A program made the translations under genes and the position numbers. 64,000 bases of DNA from positions 24,835 to 88,834 of the forward strand of contig JAHECD010000003.1 of NCBI GenBank assembly GCA_024641945.1. Direction: 5' to 3'. Below, piece after piece: positions 8,831-17,654 of this stretch. The stretch's first letter is position 1; every line of letters starts with the position of its first letter. Source of the DNA: Rubrivivax sp. Its GTDB lineage: Bacteria > Pseudomonadota > Gammaproteobacteria > Burkholderiales > Burkholderiaceae_C. The notes under the pieces were generated by a model that was given only the letters and a program-made list of their open reading frames with translations, was not told the origin of the DNA and made no database searches.

Positions 8831-10393
8831 TCAAGCCGGGTCACCCGGCAGCCCGACATAGCCGCGCGGCAACTGGTCGGCCGTACCCACCCGAAAGCCG
8901 CTGTCGTCCTGCGCCATGCGGCGCGCAAAATCCAGGTCGGCATCGAACTGGGCATGCAGCCGGTACAGCGCTTCACCGTGCCGGACCGTGTCGCCCAGTT
9001 TGAAACGCAGGTCGACACCCGCCCCAGGCACCTGCGGCGCACCGCTCAGCCGGGCAATGCGGGCCAGGCGCAGGTTGTCGATGCCGATGACCACGCCGTC
9101 GGCAGGTGCCGGCACGTCGAAGACCAGCGCGCCCGGGCATAGCACCGTCTCCTGCCGGCCCTGCGCGTCGATGATCGCGTTCATGCTTTCCAGTGCGCGC
9201 CCTGACTCGAGGATGTCGCGGGCGATGCGGTAACCGTCGCCGCCGCGCACGTCGGGGTCGAACTCGATCACGCGCCCGGCCAGGCGCAACGCCTTCTGGC
9301 GCAGGTCCTGCGGCGCCGCCGGATCGTTGGCCAGCACCTGCATCACGTCGCGTGCCTCGAGCACCGGGCCGATGCCGCGGCCGATCGGCTGGCGGCCGTC
9401 GGTGATGACCACGTCGAGTTCCAGGCCGAGGCGCAAGCCGACATATTCGAACAGCCGCTTCAGCCGTTGCGCCGCCGGCATGCTGCGCACCTTGGCGGTC
9501 GGGCCGACGGGAATGTCGAGCACCAGGTGGGTGGATCCCGCGGCGATCTTCTTCGACAGGATCGACGCCACCATCTGCCCCGGCGAGTCGATCGCCAGCG
9601 GCCGCTCGACGGAAATCAGAATGTCGTCGGCAGGGCTCAGGTCGGCCGTACCGCCCCAGGCCAGGCACCCATGCGTGGCACGCGCGATCTCCTTCAGGCG
9701 TTCGAGCGGCAGCGCCACCTGTGCCAACACCTCCATCGTGTCGGCCGTGCCGGCCGGCGAGGTGATCGCACGCGATGACGTCTTCGGGCACAACATGCCA
9801 TGTGCCGCAACGATGGGCACGACCAGCATCGACGTTCGGTTGCCCGGGATGCCGCCGATGCAATGCTTGTCGACGACCGGGCCGGCGCCCACCTCGTGCC
9901 GCCAGTCGATGCGCTGGCCGACGGCGATCATCGCCTCGGTGAGGTGGCGCACCTCGTCCCGATCGAGCTCGAACTGGTTGGTCGCCACGACGAAGGCCGC
10001 GAGCTCGATCTTCGAATAACGGGCCGCCGCGATGTCGCGCACGATGGCATGAAGGTCGTCGCGTTCGAGCCGCTCGCCTGCGATCTTGCGGTGCAGCGCC
10101 GCGATCGACGCCGGCGGCTCGGCATGCTCGATGATCGCCGGATGGCCCGGCTCGACGTCCATGCGCTTGAAGGCGTCCTCCGACAGCCCGAGTTCGCGCG
10201 GCTCGACGATGCAAACGTCGTCGACCACGTTCAGCACGGCCACGATGGTCTTCCCGTTGGCCTGCACCCGCACCTTGGCGAGGGCCTGGAATCCGGCTGC
10301 GCGCACGACCGGGCAATCGCGGTGCAGGAACACCACGCTCTCGCGCCAGGTGTCGATGCCGACGCGACGGATCGCCAGCGTCGGGGCGCTCAT
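8831..10393 (-). CDS. thymidine phosphorylase family protein (type 2, AMP phosphorylase-like)
   Basis: A 520-residue member of the branch of the thymidine phosphorylase family that is closest to archaeal AMP phosphorylase, with an extra N-terminal domain of about 80-90 residues. Signature segments are [15 protein letters not shown] (phosphate-binding block), [33 protein letters not shown] and [11 protein letters not shown]. Archaeal enzymes of this type release the base from NMPs and produce ribose-1,5-bisphosphate; bacterial members are usually called putative thymidine phosphorylases and their substrate is unsettled. I use ATG at 10393 ([10 protein letters not shown]), since the longer frame adds only low-complexity residues. 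A 139-bp gap separates it from the Prs-like gene, which is on the same strand. Confidence 0.85.
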   Translation of the reverse strand: MSAPTLAIRRVGIDTWRESVVFLHRDCPVVRAAGFQALAKVRVQANGKTIVAVLNVVDDVCIVEPRELGLSEDAFKRMDVEPGHPAIIEHAEPPASIAALHRKIAGERLERDDLHAIVRDIAAARYSKIELAAFVVATNQFELDRDEVRHLTEAMIAVGQRIDWRHEVGAGPVVDKHCIGGIPGNRTSMLVVPIVAAHGMLCPKTSSRAITSPAGTADTMEVLAQVALPLERLKEIARATHGCLAWGGTADLSPADDILISVERPLAIDSPGQMVASILSKKIAAGSTHLVLDIPVGPTAKVRSMPAAQRLKRLFEYVGLRLGLELDVVITDGRQPIGRGIGPVLEARDVMQVLANDPAAPQDLRQKALRLAGRVIEFDPDVRGGDGYRIARDILESGRALESMNAIIDAQGRQETVLCPGALVFDVPAPADGVVIGIDNLRLARIARLSGAPQVPGAGVDLRFKLGDTVRHGEALYRLHAQFDADLDFARRMAQDDSGFRVGTADQLPRGYVGLPGDPA

Positions 10394-10520
10394 CACGTCA
10401 CGAGGCGCCGGCGGTTCGGCGCGGCCTGGGTGGGTGGTGTGTGCATGACTGCAGCGTAGCGCGACCACGGCTGCGGTGCACTACCCCTCGCGCACGCACA
10501 TGCCGGCCGACTACGCTCGC

Positions 10521-11252
10521 TCATCCCAGCGTCTCGGCGATTTGCGCACGCAGCGCCTGCGCCAGGGCACGCCGATCGGCATGCGCCGTGCCCTGCGCCG
10601 GCAGCACCGACAGCCGCACACGCAGGCCGTCGGCGCAGGCCAGCATCCACAAACTGCCGGCGATGGTGGTGTCGCCGACGAACTGCGCGGCCGCGCTGAT
10701 GGCGGCGGTCGAGTCGGAGAACCGGATCGCCACAGGCTGCACCGGGGTCGCGGTGGCGATCGCCGCCTGGAGCAGGTTCGCATGGAAGGGCAGCAGGGTG
10801 TGGCCGTCGGCCGTCGTGCCTTCGGGGAAGACCGCGACCGTGTCGCCGGCCTGCAGCGCTTCGGCCATCTGGTGCACGACCCGCATCGCATCGCGCCGGC
10901 GTTCGCGCTCGATGTACAGCGTGCCCCCGGCGCCGACCAGCCGGCCGATCAACGGCCAACGCTGTACATCGGCCTTGGACACGAACCGGGCCTCGGGGCA
11001 CACCGAATGAATCGACATGATGTCGATCCAGGACACGTGGTTCGACACGACGAGCTTCGCGCCGGGGCGAAAGGCCCCTTGCACGTCGAGGCGCAAACCC
11101 AGAAGGCGCAGCGTGCCAGCCGACCACCAGCGCACACGCTCGTGCCGCTGCGCCCGGCCGAGCGACGGGAATAGCAGCAGCACGATGGCCAGGCCGTGCA
11201 GGCCGTGCAGCACCACGCGCAGGAGACGCCACGCGGCGCGCAGCCGGCGCAT
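10521..11252 (-). CDS. 1-acyl-sn-glycerol-3-phosphate acyltransferase (PlsC family)
   Basis: Lysophospholipid acyltransferase homologue of 243 residues, likely acylating lysophosphatidic acid in the inner membrane. The N-terminal membrane segment is LHGLAIVLLLFPSLG. The catalytic NHx4D motif is NHVSWID (about residue 70), the glycerophosphate-binding motif is FPEGTT, and the intermediate block GTLYIERERRRD is present. Its ATG overlaps the stop of pyrC' as TGATG at 11252, so it is translationally coupled as the last gene of the yqgE-ruvX-pyrRB-pyrC' operon. Other PlsC paralogues may exist elsewhere, so no symbol is assigned. Confidence 0.88.
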   Translation of the reverse strand: MRRLRAAWRLLRVVLHGLHGLAIVLLLFPSLGRAQRHERVRWWSAGTLRLLGLRLDVQGAFRPGAKLVVSNHVSWIDIMSIHSVCPEARFVSKADVQRWPLIGRLVGAGGTLYIERERRRDAMRVVHQMAEALQAGDTVAVFPEGTTADGHTLLPFHANLLQAAIATATPVQPVAIRFSDSTAAISAAAQFVGDTTIAGSLWMLACADGLRVRLSVLPAQGTAHADRRALAQALRAQIAETLG

Positions 11253-12580
11253 CACCCCGCGTCGGATACCGACGTGTGTGCGACCGTACCGGCGACCAGT
11301 GTGGCGCGCACCCGTCCCGGCAACTCGAAGCCGCCATGTTCGAAACCGAACGGCGTGTGTTTGCCCTGACTCAGCAGCGCCTCCGGCGTCACGGTCCAGC
11401 GCGCCGCGGGGTCGAACACGCACACGTCGCCCACGCCGCCTTCGACGAGCCTGCCGGCGCTCGCGGCCAGCGAACCCAGCGCCTGCCCGAGCACCCGCAC
11501 CGGCCCGCAGGTCACCACCGACAGCGCGCGCTGCAGCCCCGCGTCACCGCGGATGTCGTCGCCGCCCCACTTGAGCGCCAGACTCAACAGCAGTTCGAGC
11601 CCGGTGGCGCCGGGCGTGGCCTCGGCAAACGGCAGGTTCTTCTCGTCGGTGCCGACCGGCATGTGGTCGCTCACCAGGGCGTCGATGGTGCCGTCGGCCA
11701 GCCCCGCGCGCAGCGCGTCGCGGTCGCGCGCCTGGCGCAATGGCGGCGTGACGCGCATCGCGGCGTCGAAGTAGCCGATGTCCATATCGGTGAGATGCAG
11801 CGAATTGATGCTCACGTCCGCCGTCACCGGCAGGCCCTCGGCCTTGGCCACGCGCACCAGGGCCACGCCGGCGGCGCTCGACAGACGGCACAGGTGCACG
11901 CGTGCGCCGGTGCCCCGCACGAGTTCGAAGATCGTATGCAGCGCGACGGTCTCGGCCGCCACCGGCACGCCGGACAACCCAAGCCGCGTGGCGATGGCGC
12001 CGCTCGCGGCGACGCCGTGGCCGAGCCAGCGGTCCTGCGGGCGCAGCCACACCGTGTAGCCATAGGTCGACGCATATTGCAGCGCGCGCTGCAGCACCAG
12101 CGTGTCGGCGACGGCCTCCTCGGCTTGCGAGAAGCCCACGCAGCCGGCCTCGGTGAGTTCGGCCATCTCGGTGAGCGCCTCGCCCTTGAGCCCGCGTGTC
12201 AGCGCGCCGAGCGGGAACAGGCGGCACCGGCTCAACTTGCGCGCCCGGAACTTGAGCATCTCCACCAGGCCCGGCTCGTCGAGCGTGGGGTCGGTGTCCG
12301 GCGGGCACACGAGACTCGTCACGCCGCCGGCCGCGGCCGCGTTGAGCTCGCTCTCGAGCATGCCTTCGTGCTCGAGGCCGGGCTCGCGCAGGCGCGCCGC
12401 CAGGTCCACGAGGCCCGGCGCGACGATGCACCCGGCGGCATCGATCGTCCGATCGGCGTGGAAATCGCCGCCCACGGCACCGATGATCACGATGCGGCCG
12501 GCCGCGATGGCCACGTCGGTGCGCTCGTCGCGCCCGGTCGCCGGGTCGACGACACGGCCGTTCCTGATGACGATCTTCAT
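11252..12580 (-). CDS. pyrC: dihydroorotase-like noncatalytic subunit (PyrC'/PyrX type)
   Basis: A 442-residue dihydroorotase homologue that has lost the hallmark metal site. The N-terminal motif, normally D-x-H-x-H-LREPG, reads [10 protein letters not shown] (about residues 58-67), so both histidines are replaced (Ala, Arg) while LREPG remains. This is the pattern of PyrC' in Pseudomonas, where an inactive homologue forms a complex with PyrB and is required for aspartate transcarbamylase assembly. It sits directly after pyrB, with start and stop overlapping by four bases. Genuine dihydroorotase activity must come from another gene if this reading is right. [14 protein letters not shown] and the preceding SINSLHLTD are retained family blocks. 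Confidence 0.88.
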   Translation of the reverse strand: MKIVIRNGRVVDPATGRDERTDVAIAAGRIVIIGAVGGDFHADRTIDAAGCIVAPGLVDLAARLREPGLEHEGMLESELNAAAAGGVTSLVCPPDTDPTLDEPGLVEMLKFRARKLSRCRLFPLGALTRGLKGEALTEMAELTEAGCVGFSQAEEAVADTLVLQRALQYASTYGYTVWLRPQDRWLGHGVAASGAIATRLGLSGVPVAAETVALHTIFELVRGTGARVHLCRLSSAAGVALVRVAKAEGLPVTADVSINSLHLTDMDIGYFDAAMRVTPPLRQARDRDALRAGLADGTIDALVSDHMPVGTDEKNLPFAEATPGATGLELLLSLALKWGGDDIRGDAGLQRALSVVTCGPVRVLGQALGSLAASAGRLVEGGVGDVCVFDPAARWTVTPEALLSQGKHTPFGFEHGGFELPGRVRATLVAGTVAHTSVSDAG

Positions 12581-13539
12581 GCCTCGTTCCCCGCGATGAT
12601 CGACATCACTGCCATGCGCACCGCGATGCCGAACGTCACCTGCGGCAGGATCACGCTGTGGTTACCGTCGGCCACGGCAGAGTCGATCTCCACGCCGCGG
12701 TTGATCGGGCCGGGGTGCATGACGATGGCGTCCGGATGGGCCAGCGCCAGCTTCTCGGGCGTGAGCCCGAAGCTCTTGGCGAACTCGCCCGCGCTGGGCA
12801 GCATCGCGCCGCTCATGCGCTCGTTCTGCAGGCGCAGCATGATGATCACGTCGGCGCCGCGAATGCCCTCGGCCATGTCGTGGCACACCCGCACCCCCAT
12901 CTCGCGCAGGTCGCCCGGCACCAGCGTCTTCGGGCCGACGACGCGGATTTCGGGCACGCCCAGCGTGGTCAGCGCGTGGATGTCGGAGCGCGCCACGCGC
13001 GAATGCACGATGTCGCCGACGATCGCCACCGTGAGCTGCGTGAAATCCTTCTTGTAGTGGCGGATCGTGTACATGTCGAGCAGCCCCTGCGTGGGGTGCG
13101 AGTGGCGGCCGTCGCCGGCATTCACCACGTGCACGTGCGGCGCGCAATGCTGCGAGATCAGGTAGGGCGCGCCGCTCTCGGAGTGGCGCACGACGAACAT
13201 GTCGGCATGCATCGCGGACAGGTTGGCGATCGTGTCGAGCAGGCTCTCTCCCTTGGCCGTGCTCGAACGTGCGATGTCGAGGTTGATGACGTCGGCGCTC
13301 AGGCGCTTGGCGGCGATCTCGAACGTGGTTCGTGTACGCGTGCTGTTCTCGAAGAACAGGTTGAACACGCTCTTGCCGCGCAGCAGCGGCACCTTCTTGA
13401 CGTCGCGCTCGTTCACGCTCAGGAAGGTGCCCGCGGTATCGAGGATCTGCGTCACGACGGCCTGCGGCAGGCCCTCGATCGACAGCAGGTGGATCAGCTC
13501 CCCGTGTTTGTTGAGCTGCGGATTCCGTCTGGACAGCAT
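12577..13539 (-). CDS. pyrB: aspartate carbamoyltransferase catalytic subunit
   Basis: Makes carbamoyl-aspartate from carbamoyl phosphate and aspartate in de novo pyrimidine synthesis. The 320 residues carry the carbamoyl-phosphate loop [12 protein letters not shown], the 80s-type block [12 protein letters not shown], the substrate region [14 protein letters not shown] and the C-terminal [11 protein letters not shown]. The ATG at 13539 overlaps the pyrR stop as TGATG; a GTG codon immediately before it is also in frame. It should assemble with the adjacent PyrC' rather than with a PyrI regulatory chain, none of which is seen here. Confidence 0.97.
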   Translation of the reverse strand: MLSRRNPQLNKHGELIHLLSIEGLPQAVVTQILDTAGTFLSVNERDVKKVPLLRGKSVFNLFFENSTRTRTTFEIAAKRLSADVINLDIARSSTAKGESLLDTIANLSAMHADMFVVRHSESGAPYLISQHCAPHVHVVNAGDGRHSHPTQGLLDMYTIRHYKKDFTQLTVAIVGDIVHSRVARSDIHALTTLGVPEIRVVGPKTLVPGDLREMGVRVCHDMAEGIRGADVIIMLRLQNERMSGAMLPSAGEFAKSFGLTPEKLALAHPDAIVMHPGPINRGVEIDSAVADGNHSVILPQVTFGIAVRMAVMSIIAGNEA

Positions 13540-14036
13540 CACGTGAGTGCCTCGACCTCGAAGGTGAACAGCCCGCCGGGGTCGCGCGCCAGCGACAGGC
13601 GCTGGTTGGACGGCAGCTCGATCGTTGCTGCGGCGTAGGCGGCGGCGATGGGCAGTTCGCGCCCGCCGCGGTCCACCAGCACGGCCAGTGCCACGCTGGC
13701 GGGTCGGCCGAAATCGTAAAGCTCGTTCACCGCGGCGCGGATGGTGCGCCCAGTGAACAGCACGTCGTCGACGAGCACGATGTGCTGCCCGTCGACGGCA
13801 AACGGCAAGCTCGTCGCATCAGTGGCCGACGACAGCCCGCGCGAGCCGAAGTCGTCGCGGTGCAGCGTGCTCGAGATCACGCCATGGGTGCCGGGCAGAT
13901 GCAGGTCGTTCTGCAGCCGCTCGGCCAGCCACGCGCCGCCCGACCAGACCCCCACCAGCACGGCACCTTCGGGCATCAGGGCACGCACGCCTTTGCGCAG
14001 GTCGGCGTACAGCGATTCGGCGTCAAGGTTCAGCAT
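13539..14036 (-). CDS. pyrR: PyrR, pyrimidine operon regulator / uracil phosphoribosyltransferase
   Basis: A 165-residue type I phosphoribosyltransferase of the PyrR family. The PRPP-binding loop is [12 protein letters not shown], preceded by the STLHRDDF segment, and the C terminus has LPSNQRL. PyrR binds UMP/UTP and in many bacteria attenuates pyr transcription. In Gram-negative species its regulatory mode is less uniform, and I did not find a convincing PyrR-type RNA anti-antiterminator upstream. It lies between ruvX (14-bp overlap) and pyrB (1-bp overlap), so it is inside the operon rather than separated by a leader. Confidence 0.93.
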   Translation of the reverse strand: MLNLDAESLYADLRKGVRALMPEGAVLVGVWSGGAWLAERLQNDLHLPGTHGVISSTLHRDDFGSRGLSSATDATSLPFAVDGQHIVLVDDVLFTGRTIRAAVNELYDFGRPASVALAVLVDRGGRELPIAAAYAAATIELPSNQRLSLARDPGGLFTFEVEALT

Positions 14037-14502
14037 CGTCGTCGTCCAGGCTCCGGAAATACTGTTCGAGGATCAGCGCGGCAGCCGCGGCGTCGGCATC
14101 GGGTGCGCCCATGGCCAGCGCCTCGGTGGTCGTGTAGCGCTCGTCCACCTCGTGCACCGGCAGCCCGAAACGGCCGTGCAGCTGGCGCGCAAAACGCTGC
14201 GCGCGGCGTGTATTGTCGTGTGGCGCCCCGTCGGGATGGAACGGCACCCCGACGACCAGCGCGTCGGGCTGCCACTCGGCCACGAGGGCGGCAATGGAGG
14301 CAAAACGGGCGTCACCCTCGGCCGCCAGTGTCTTGAGCGGCCATGCCGACTTGAGCAACGTGTTTCCGGTGGCAACGCCCACGCGGCGGGTGCCGTAGTC
14401 GAAACAAAGGAAGGACTGCACGCGGGGCCGGGGAACGCCCGGTGGGTTCACGCCGCCGCCCCATGCGTCGACCGCCCGCACTTCGTCACGCGTGGCCTGC
14501 AT
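14023..14502 (-). CDS. ruvX: Holliday junction resolvase-like / pre-16S rRNA nuclease RuvX (YqgF)
   Basis: RNase H-fold nuclease homologue required for 16S rRNA 5'-end maturation in E. coli. The core begins FLCFDYGTRRVGVATGN (metal-binding Asp in FDYG), followed by DALVVGVPFHPDG (VGxP block) and VHEVDERYTTTEA (ExxT region), ending with the conserved alanine-rich helix and ILEQYF. As annotated (159 residues) it has a 28-residue N-terminal extension. A GTG at 14421 would give 132 residues, closer to the usual length. It overlaps yqgE by 17 bp and pyrR by 14 bp, an arrangement typical of the yqgE-ruvX-pyr cluster. Confidence 0.9.
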   Translation of the reverse strand: MQATRDEVRAVDAWGGGVNPPGVPRPRVQSFLCFDYGTRRVGVATGNTLLKSAWPLKTLAAEGDARFASIAALVAEWQPDALVVGVPFHPDGAPHDNTRRAQRFARQLHGRFGLPVHEVDERYTTTEALAMGAPDADAAAAALILEQYFRSLDDDDAEP

Positions 14503-15070
14503 CCGTACTCAGCATGCGCGGGTCGATGCCCAGCAACGACAGTGCGCGGTCGTAGCGCTGCTCGCACGGCGTATCGAAGATCACGGCCGGATCGGCGTCC
14601 ACCGTCAACCAGCCGTTGCGGCCGAGTTCGTCCTCGAGCTGCCCGGCCGACCAGCCGCTGTAGCCCAGCGTGACGAGCACTCGCTTCGGGCCGGCGCCAT
14701 TCGACATCGCCTCCAGCACGTCCTTGCTCGTCGTCATCTCCAGACCGCCCCCGGGGATGACGAGGGTGGAGGTGTACGGGCTCGCGTTCATGCCGGTGGT
14801 CTCGTGCAGCACGAAGCCGCGCTCGGTCTGCACCGGCCCGCCGAAATACACCGGCTGCTCCGCCAGTTCTTCGCGATCGAGCGACAGCTCGACCTTCTCG
14901 AACAGGCTCTTCAGCTTGATGTCGATCGGCTTGTTGATGACCAGCCCGAGCGCACCCTTTTCGTTGTGCTCGCACATGTAGACCACGCTGCGCGCGAAGT
15001 TGTCGTCCGCCATGCCGGGCATGGCAATCAGGAACTGGTTTGTCAGGTTGATCTGCTCGCCGGTGGACAT
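14486..15070 (-). CDS. YqgE/AlgH family protein (DUF179)
   Basis: A 194-residue member of the YqgE/AlgH family (UPF0301), of unknown biochemical role. Family blocks seen are LTNQFLIAMPGMADDNFARS at the N terminus, VVYMCEHNEKGALGLVINKP, VYFGGPVQTERGFVLH and LGYSGWSAGQLEDELGRNGW. It is first in the yqgE-ruvX-pyrRB-pyrC'-plsC operon, and pairing with ruvX is widespread in proteobacteria. Its start (15070) almost touches the divergent photolyase gene, so promoters of the two genes must lie within coding sequence or the starts must be further apart. Confidence 0.93.
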   Translation of the reverse strand: MSTGEQINLTNQFLIAMPGMADDNFARSVVYMCEHNEKGALGLVINKPIDIKLKSLFEKVELSLDREELAEQPVYFGGPVQTERGFVLHETTGMNASPYTSTLVIPGGGLEMTTSKDVLEAMSNGAGPKRVLVTLGYSGWSAGQLEDELGRNGWLTVDADPAVIFDTPCEQRYDRALSLLGIDPRMLSTDAGHA

Positions 15071-15104
15071 GCCGGAATTCTATTCCGCGGCGACACTAGG
15101 GCCC

Positions 15105-16601
15105 GTGCAACGACCTCCCGCTCCCAAGTCCCTCGGCAGTGCGCTCGTGTGGCTGCGCCGCGACCTGCGCACCGACGACCACGCGGCGCTGTACCACGCG
15201 CTGCGCAGTGCCGGCCGCGTCTGGTGCGCCTTCGTCTTCGACCGCGCGATCCTCGACCCCCTGCCGCGCGCCGACCGGCGGGTGGAATTCATCCGCGACA
15301 GCCTCGCCGGCCTGGATGCCGCACTGCAAGCGCTGGCGCTGTCGCATGGTGTCGAAGGGGCCGGGCTGATCGTCCGCCATGGCCTGGCGGTGGACGAGAT
15401 CCCGGCGCTGGCCACGCAACTCGGCGTGCAGGCGGTATTTGCCAACCACGACGACGAGCCGCAGGCGATCGCGCGCGACGTGCAGGTGCGCGGGCGCCTC
15501 GCCGAAGCCGGTGTCGTGCTGCATACCAGCAAGGACCACGTGATCTTCGAGCGCTCCGAGGTGCTTACCGGTGCCGGCACGCCTTATGGCGTCTTCACGC
15601 CGTACAAGAACGCCTGGCTGAAGAAGCTCGACGACTACTTCATGCGCGCCTACCCGGTGGCCCACCACGCCGCGGCGTTGGCGCCGCTGCCCGCGGGCGT
15701 GGCCGGCGGCGTGCCCGCGCTGCAGCAGATCGACTTCGAGCGCACCAACCTGCATACGCTGCGCCTGCCCAGCGGCAGCGCCGGGGCGCAGGAACTGCTG
15801 GCCGAATTCGTCGACGAACGCATCGACCGCTACGACCAGGCGCGTGACTTCCCCGCCGTCAAGGGGCCGAGCTATCTCAGCACGCACCTGCGCTTCGGCA
15901 CGGTATCGATCCGGCAACTGGTGCGCGAGGCCTGGCAACGCACGCAGGCCGGTTCGCGCGGCGCCGAGGTCTGGCTGTCCGAGCTGGTCTGGCGCGACTT
16001 CTACCACCAGGTGCTGCACCACTACCCGCATGTCGTGGGCGGCGCCTTCAAGCCCGCCTACGACCGCATCAGGTGGGAGAAGGGCAAACATGCCGACGCC
16101 CTGTTCGCCGCCTGGTGCGAAGGCCGCACCGGCTACCCGCTGGTGGACGCGGCGATGCACCAGATCAACCAGACCGGTTATATGCACAACCGGCTGCGCA
16201 TGGTGGTGGCCAGCTTCCTGACCAAGGACCTCGGGATCGACTGGCGTCGTGGCGAGGCCTACTTTGCGACGCACCTGAACGATTTCGACCTCGCCGCCAA
16301 CAACGGCGGCTGGCAGTGGGCCGCCTCGACGGGGTGCGATGCACAACCGTACTTCCGCATCTTCAACCCGGTGAGCCAGAGCGAACGTTTCGACGCCGGC
16401 GGCAGGTTCATCCGCCGCTACCTGCCGCAGCTCGCCGACCTGCCCGACAAGGCGATCCATGCACCGTGGCTGGCACGGCCGCTCGAACTGGAATCGGCAC
16501 GGGTCTCGCTCGGCACGAACTACCCGTTGCCGGTGGTGGCGCACGACGAAGCGCGCGCACGCACGCTCGAGCGTTATGCCGTCGTGAAAGCGGCCGGCTG
16601 A
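15105..16601 (+). CDS. phrB: deoxyribodipyrimidine photo-lyase
   Basis: Flavoprotein that splits cyclobutane pyrimidine dimers in DNA using light. The frame from the GTG at 15105 gives 498 residues. N-terminal antenna domain: LVWLRRDLRTDDH. FAD/catalytic domain: SELVWRDFYHQVLHHYPHV, GRTGYPLVDAAM, then GYMHNRLRMVVASFLTKDL, AANNGGWQWAASTGCDAQPY and RIFNPVSQSERFD, including the conserved Trp-rich stretch. An ATG at 15069 is also in frame and would add 12 residues, but it would overlap the start codon of the divergent yqgE. The encoded C-terminal end is normal. Confidence 0.95.
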   Translation: MQRPPAPKSLGSALVWLRRDLRTDDHAALYHALRSAGRVWCAFVFDRAILDPLPRADRRVEFIRDSLAGLDAALQALALSHGVEGAGLIVRHGLAVDEIPALATQLGVQAVFANHDDEPQAIARDVQVRGRLAEAGVVLHTSKDHVIFERSEVLTGAGTPYGVFTPYKNAWLKKLDDYFMRAYPVAHHAAALAPLPAGVAGGVPALQQIDFERTNLHTLRLPSGSAGAQELLAEFVDERIDRYDQARDFPAVKGPSYLSTHLRFGTVSIRQLVREAWQRTQAGSRGAEVWLSELVWRDFYHQVLHHYPHVVGGAFKPAYDRIRWEKGKHADALFAAWCEGRTGYPLVDAAMHQINQTGYMHNRLRMVVASFLTKDLGIDWRRGEAYFATHLNDFDLAANNGGWQWAASTGCDAQPYFRIFNPVSQSERFDAGGRFIRRYLPQLADLPDKAIHAPWLARPLELESARVSLGTNYPLPVVAHDEARARTLERYAVVKAAG

Positions 16602-16616
16602 CGCAACGGGTGCCGC

Positions 16617-17654
16617 TCAGCCGCCGGCGTCACCCACGAAGCGCGCCACGAGTGGTGCGTAACGCAGCGGCCACGCACGCAGCAGGCTGTCATCGCCCAC
16701 GAAGACGCTGCGCAGGAAGGCAAAAGACAAGGCCTTCGTCGCCGCCTTGAGCTTCGGATTCAAATCGACGCCGCCGGTGCCCGGCCGGTCGGTGAAGACG
16801 CTGTGCGAGCCGCCCTCGAAGACTGCCAGCAGCTTGCGCGGCCCCGCGGTGGCGTCGAAGACCGCCACGCGGTCGGCGGCGGCGCTGTAATAACCGGGGA
16901 TGCGGATCACGTCGTCGGTGGCCGTGATGTGCAGCGTGGGCACCGTCACGCCATCGAGAACACGGCGCGGATCGGTCTCGCCATAGAAGGGCGGCGCGGA
17001 AATCACGATCGCCGCCTTGATGCGCGGGTCGCGCAGGTCGAGCACGCGACCGCCACGCTGCACGTGGGCGCCGGCCGCCAGCAGCGTGGTGTTGGCCCCG
17101 TACGAATGCCCCGCCGCGACGATGCGCGTGGCGTCGATGCGCACGCCGGCGGCGTCCGCCAGCAGTTGGTCGAGTGCAAAGCTCAGGTCGCGCACGCGGT
17201 CGATGGCCTCGTGGTCCTGGGCAGCCTCGTGCAGGCGGCCGACGAGCGACAGCGGGTTGCCGAACCACAGGCTGCGGTCGCTGCCCACATGTTGCAGGTG
17301 CAGGCTCGCCACGCCCTGGCCCGCCCAATGGCGGCCCAGATAACTGTAGCCCGCGCGCGAGCCGCCGATGCCGTGCGAGAAGACCACCAGCGGCACGGGA
17401 TGGGCGGCCGTGGCCCCGGCGGGGAGGTACAGCCGCACGGGCACCGCGCGCTGGCGGACCGGGTCGACCCAATCGAAGTCCTGGATCGTGAAGGCCGCCT
17501 CGGCCTCGTGGCCGGCACGGGACGACTCCACTTCGGGCGCGTCGACGGCCCGCGCGGCCTGGGTCAAGCCCGGCGATGCAACAGCGGCAGCGAGCAGCGC
17601 CAGCATGCAGACCGTTCGGCGCGAAAGGCCTGGCGCGTGTATCCGACGTGTCAT
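16617..17654 (-). CDS. exported alpha/beta hydrolase (dienelactone hydrolase/PAF-acetylhydrolase-like)
   Basis: A 345-residue predicted periplasmic hydrolase. The N terminus has a twin-arginine-like signal (LSRRTVCMLALLAAAVA, cleavage near LTQAARA). The fold shows FSHGIGGSRAGYSYLG (oxyanion strand), nucleophile elbow AAGHSYGANT (GxSxG) and a late ITATDDVI with a candidate acid, then EGGSHSVFTD with the likely catalytic His. The ATG overlaps the stop of the RND transporter gene (ATGA at 17651-17654), so it is the last gene of the tetR-oprM-like-acrA-like-acrB-like operon. A link between ester hydrolysis and efflux of the same compound class is inference; the substrate is unknown. Confidence 0.8.
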   Translation of the reverse strand: MTRRIHAPGLSRRTVCMLALLAAAVASPGLTQAARAVDAPEVESSRAGHEAEAAFTIQDFDWVDPVRQRAVPVRLYLPAGATAAHPVPLVVFSHGIGGSRAGYSYLGRHWAGQGVASLHLQHVGSDRSLWFGNPLSLVGRLHEAAQDHEAIDRVRDLSFALDQLLADAAGVRIDATRIVAAGHSYGANTTLLAAGAHVQRGGRVLDLRDPRIKAAIVISAPPFYGETDPRRVLDGVTVPTLHITATDDVIRIPGYYSAAADRVAVFDATAGPRKLLAVFEGGSHSVFTDRPGTGGVDLNPKLKAATKALSFAFLRSVFVGDDSLLRAWPLRYAPLVARFVGDAGG

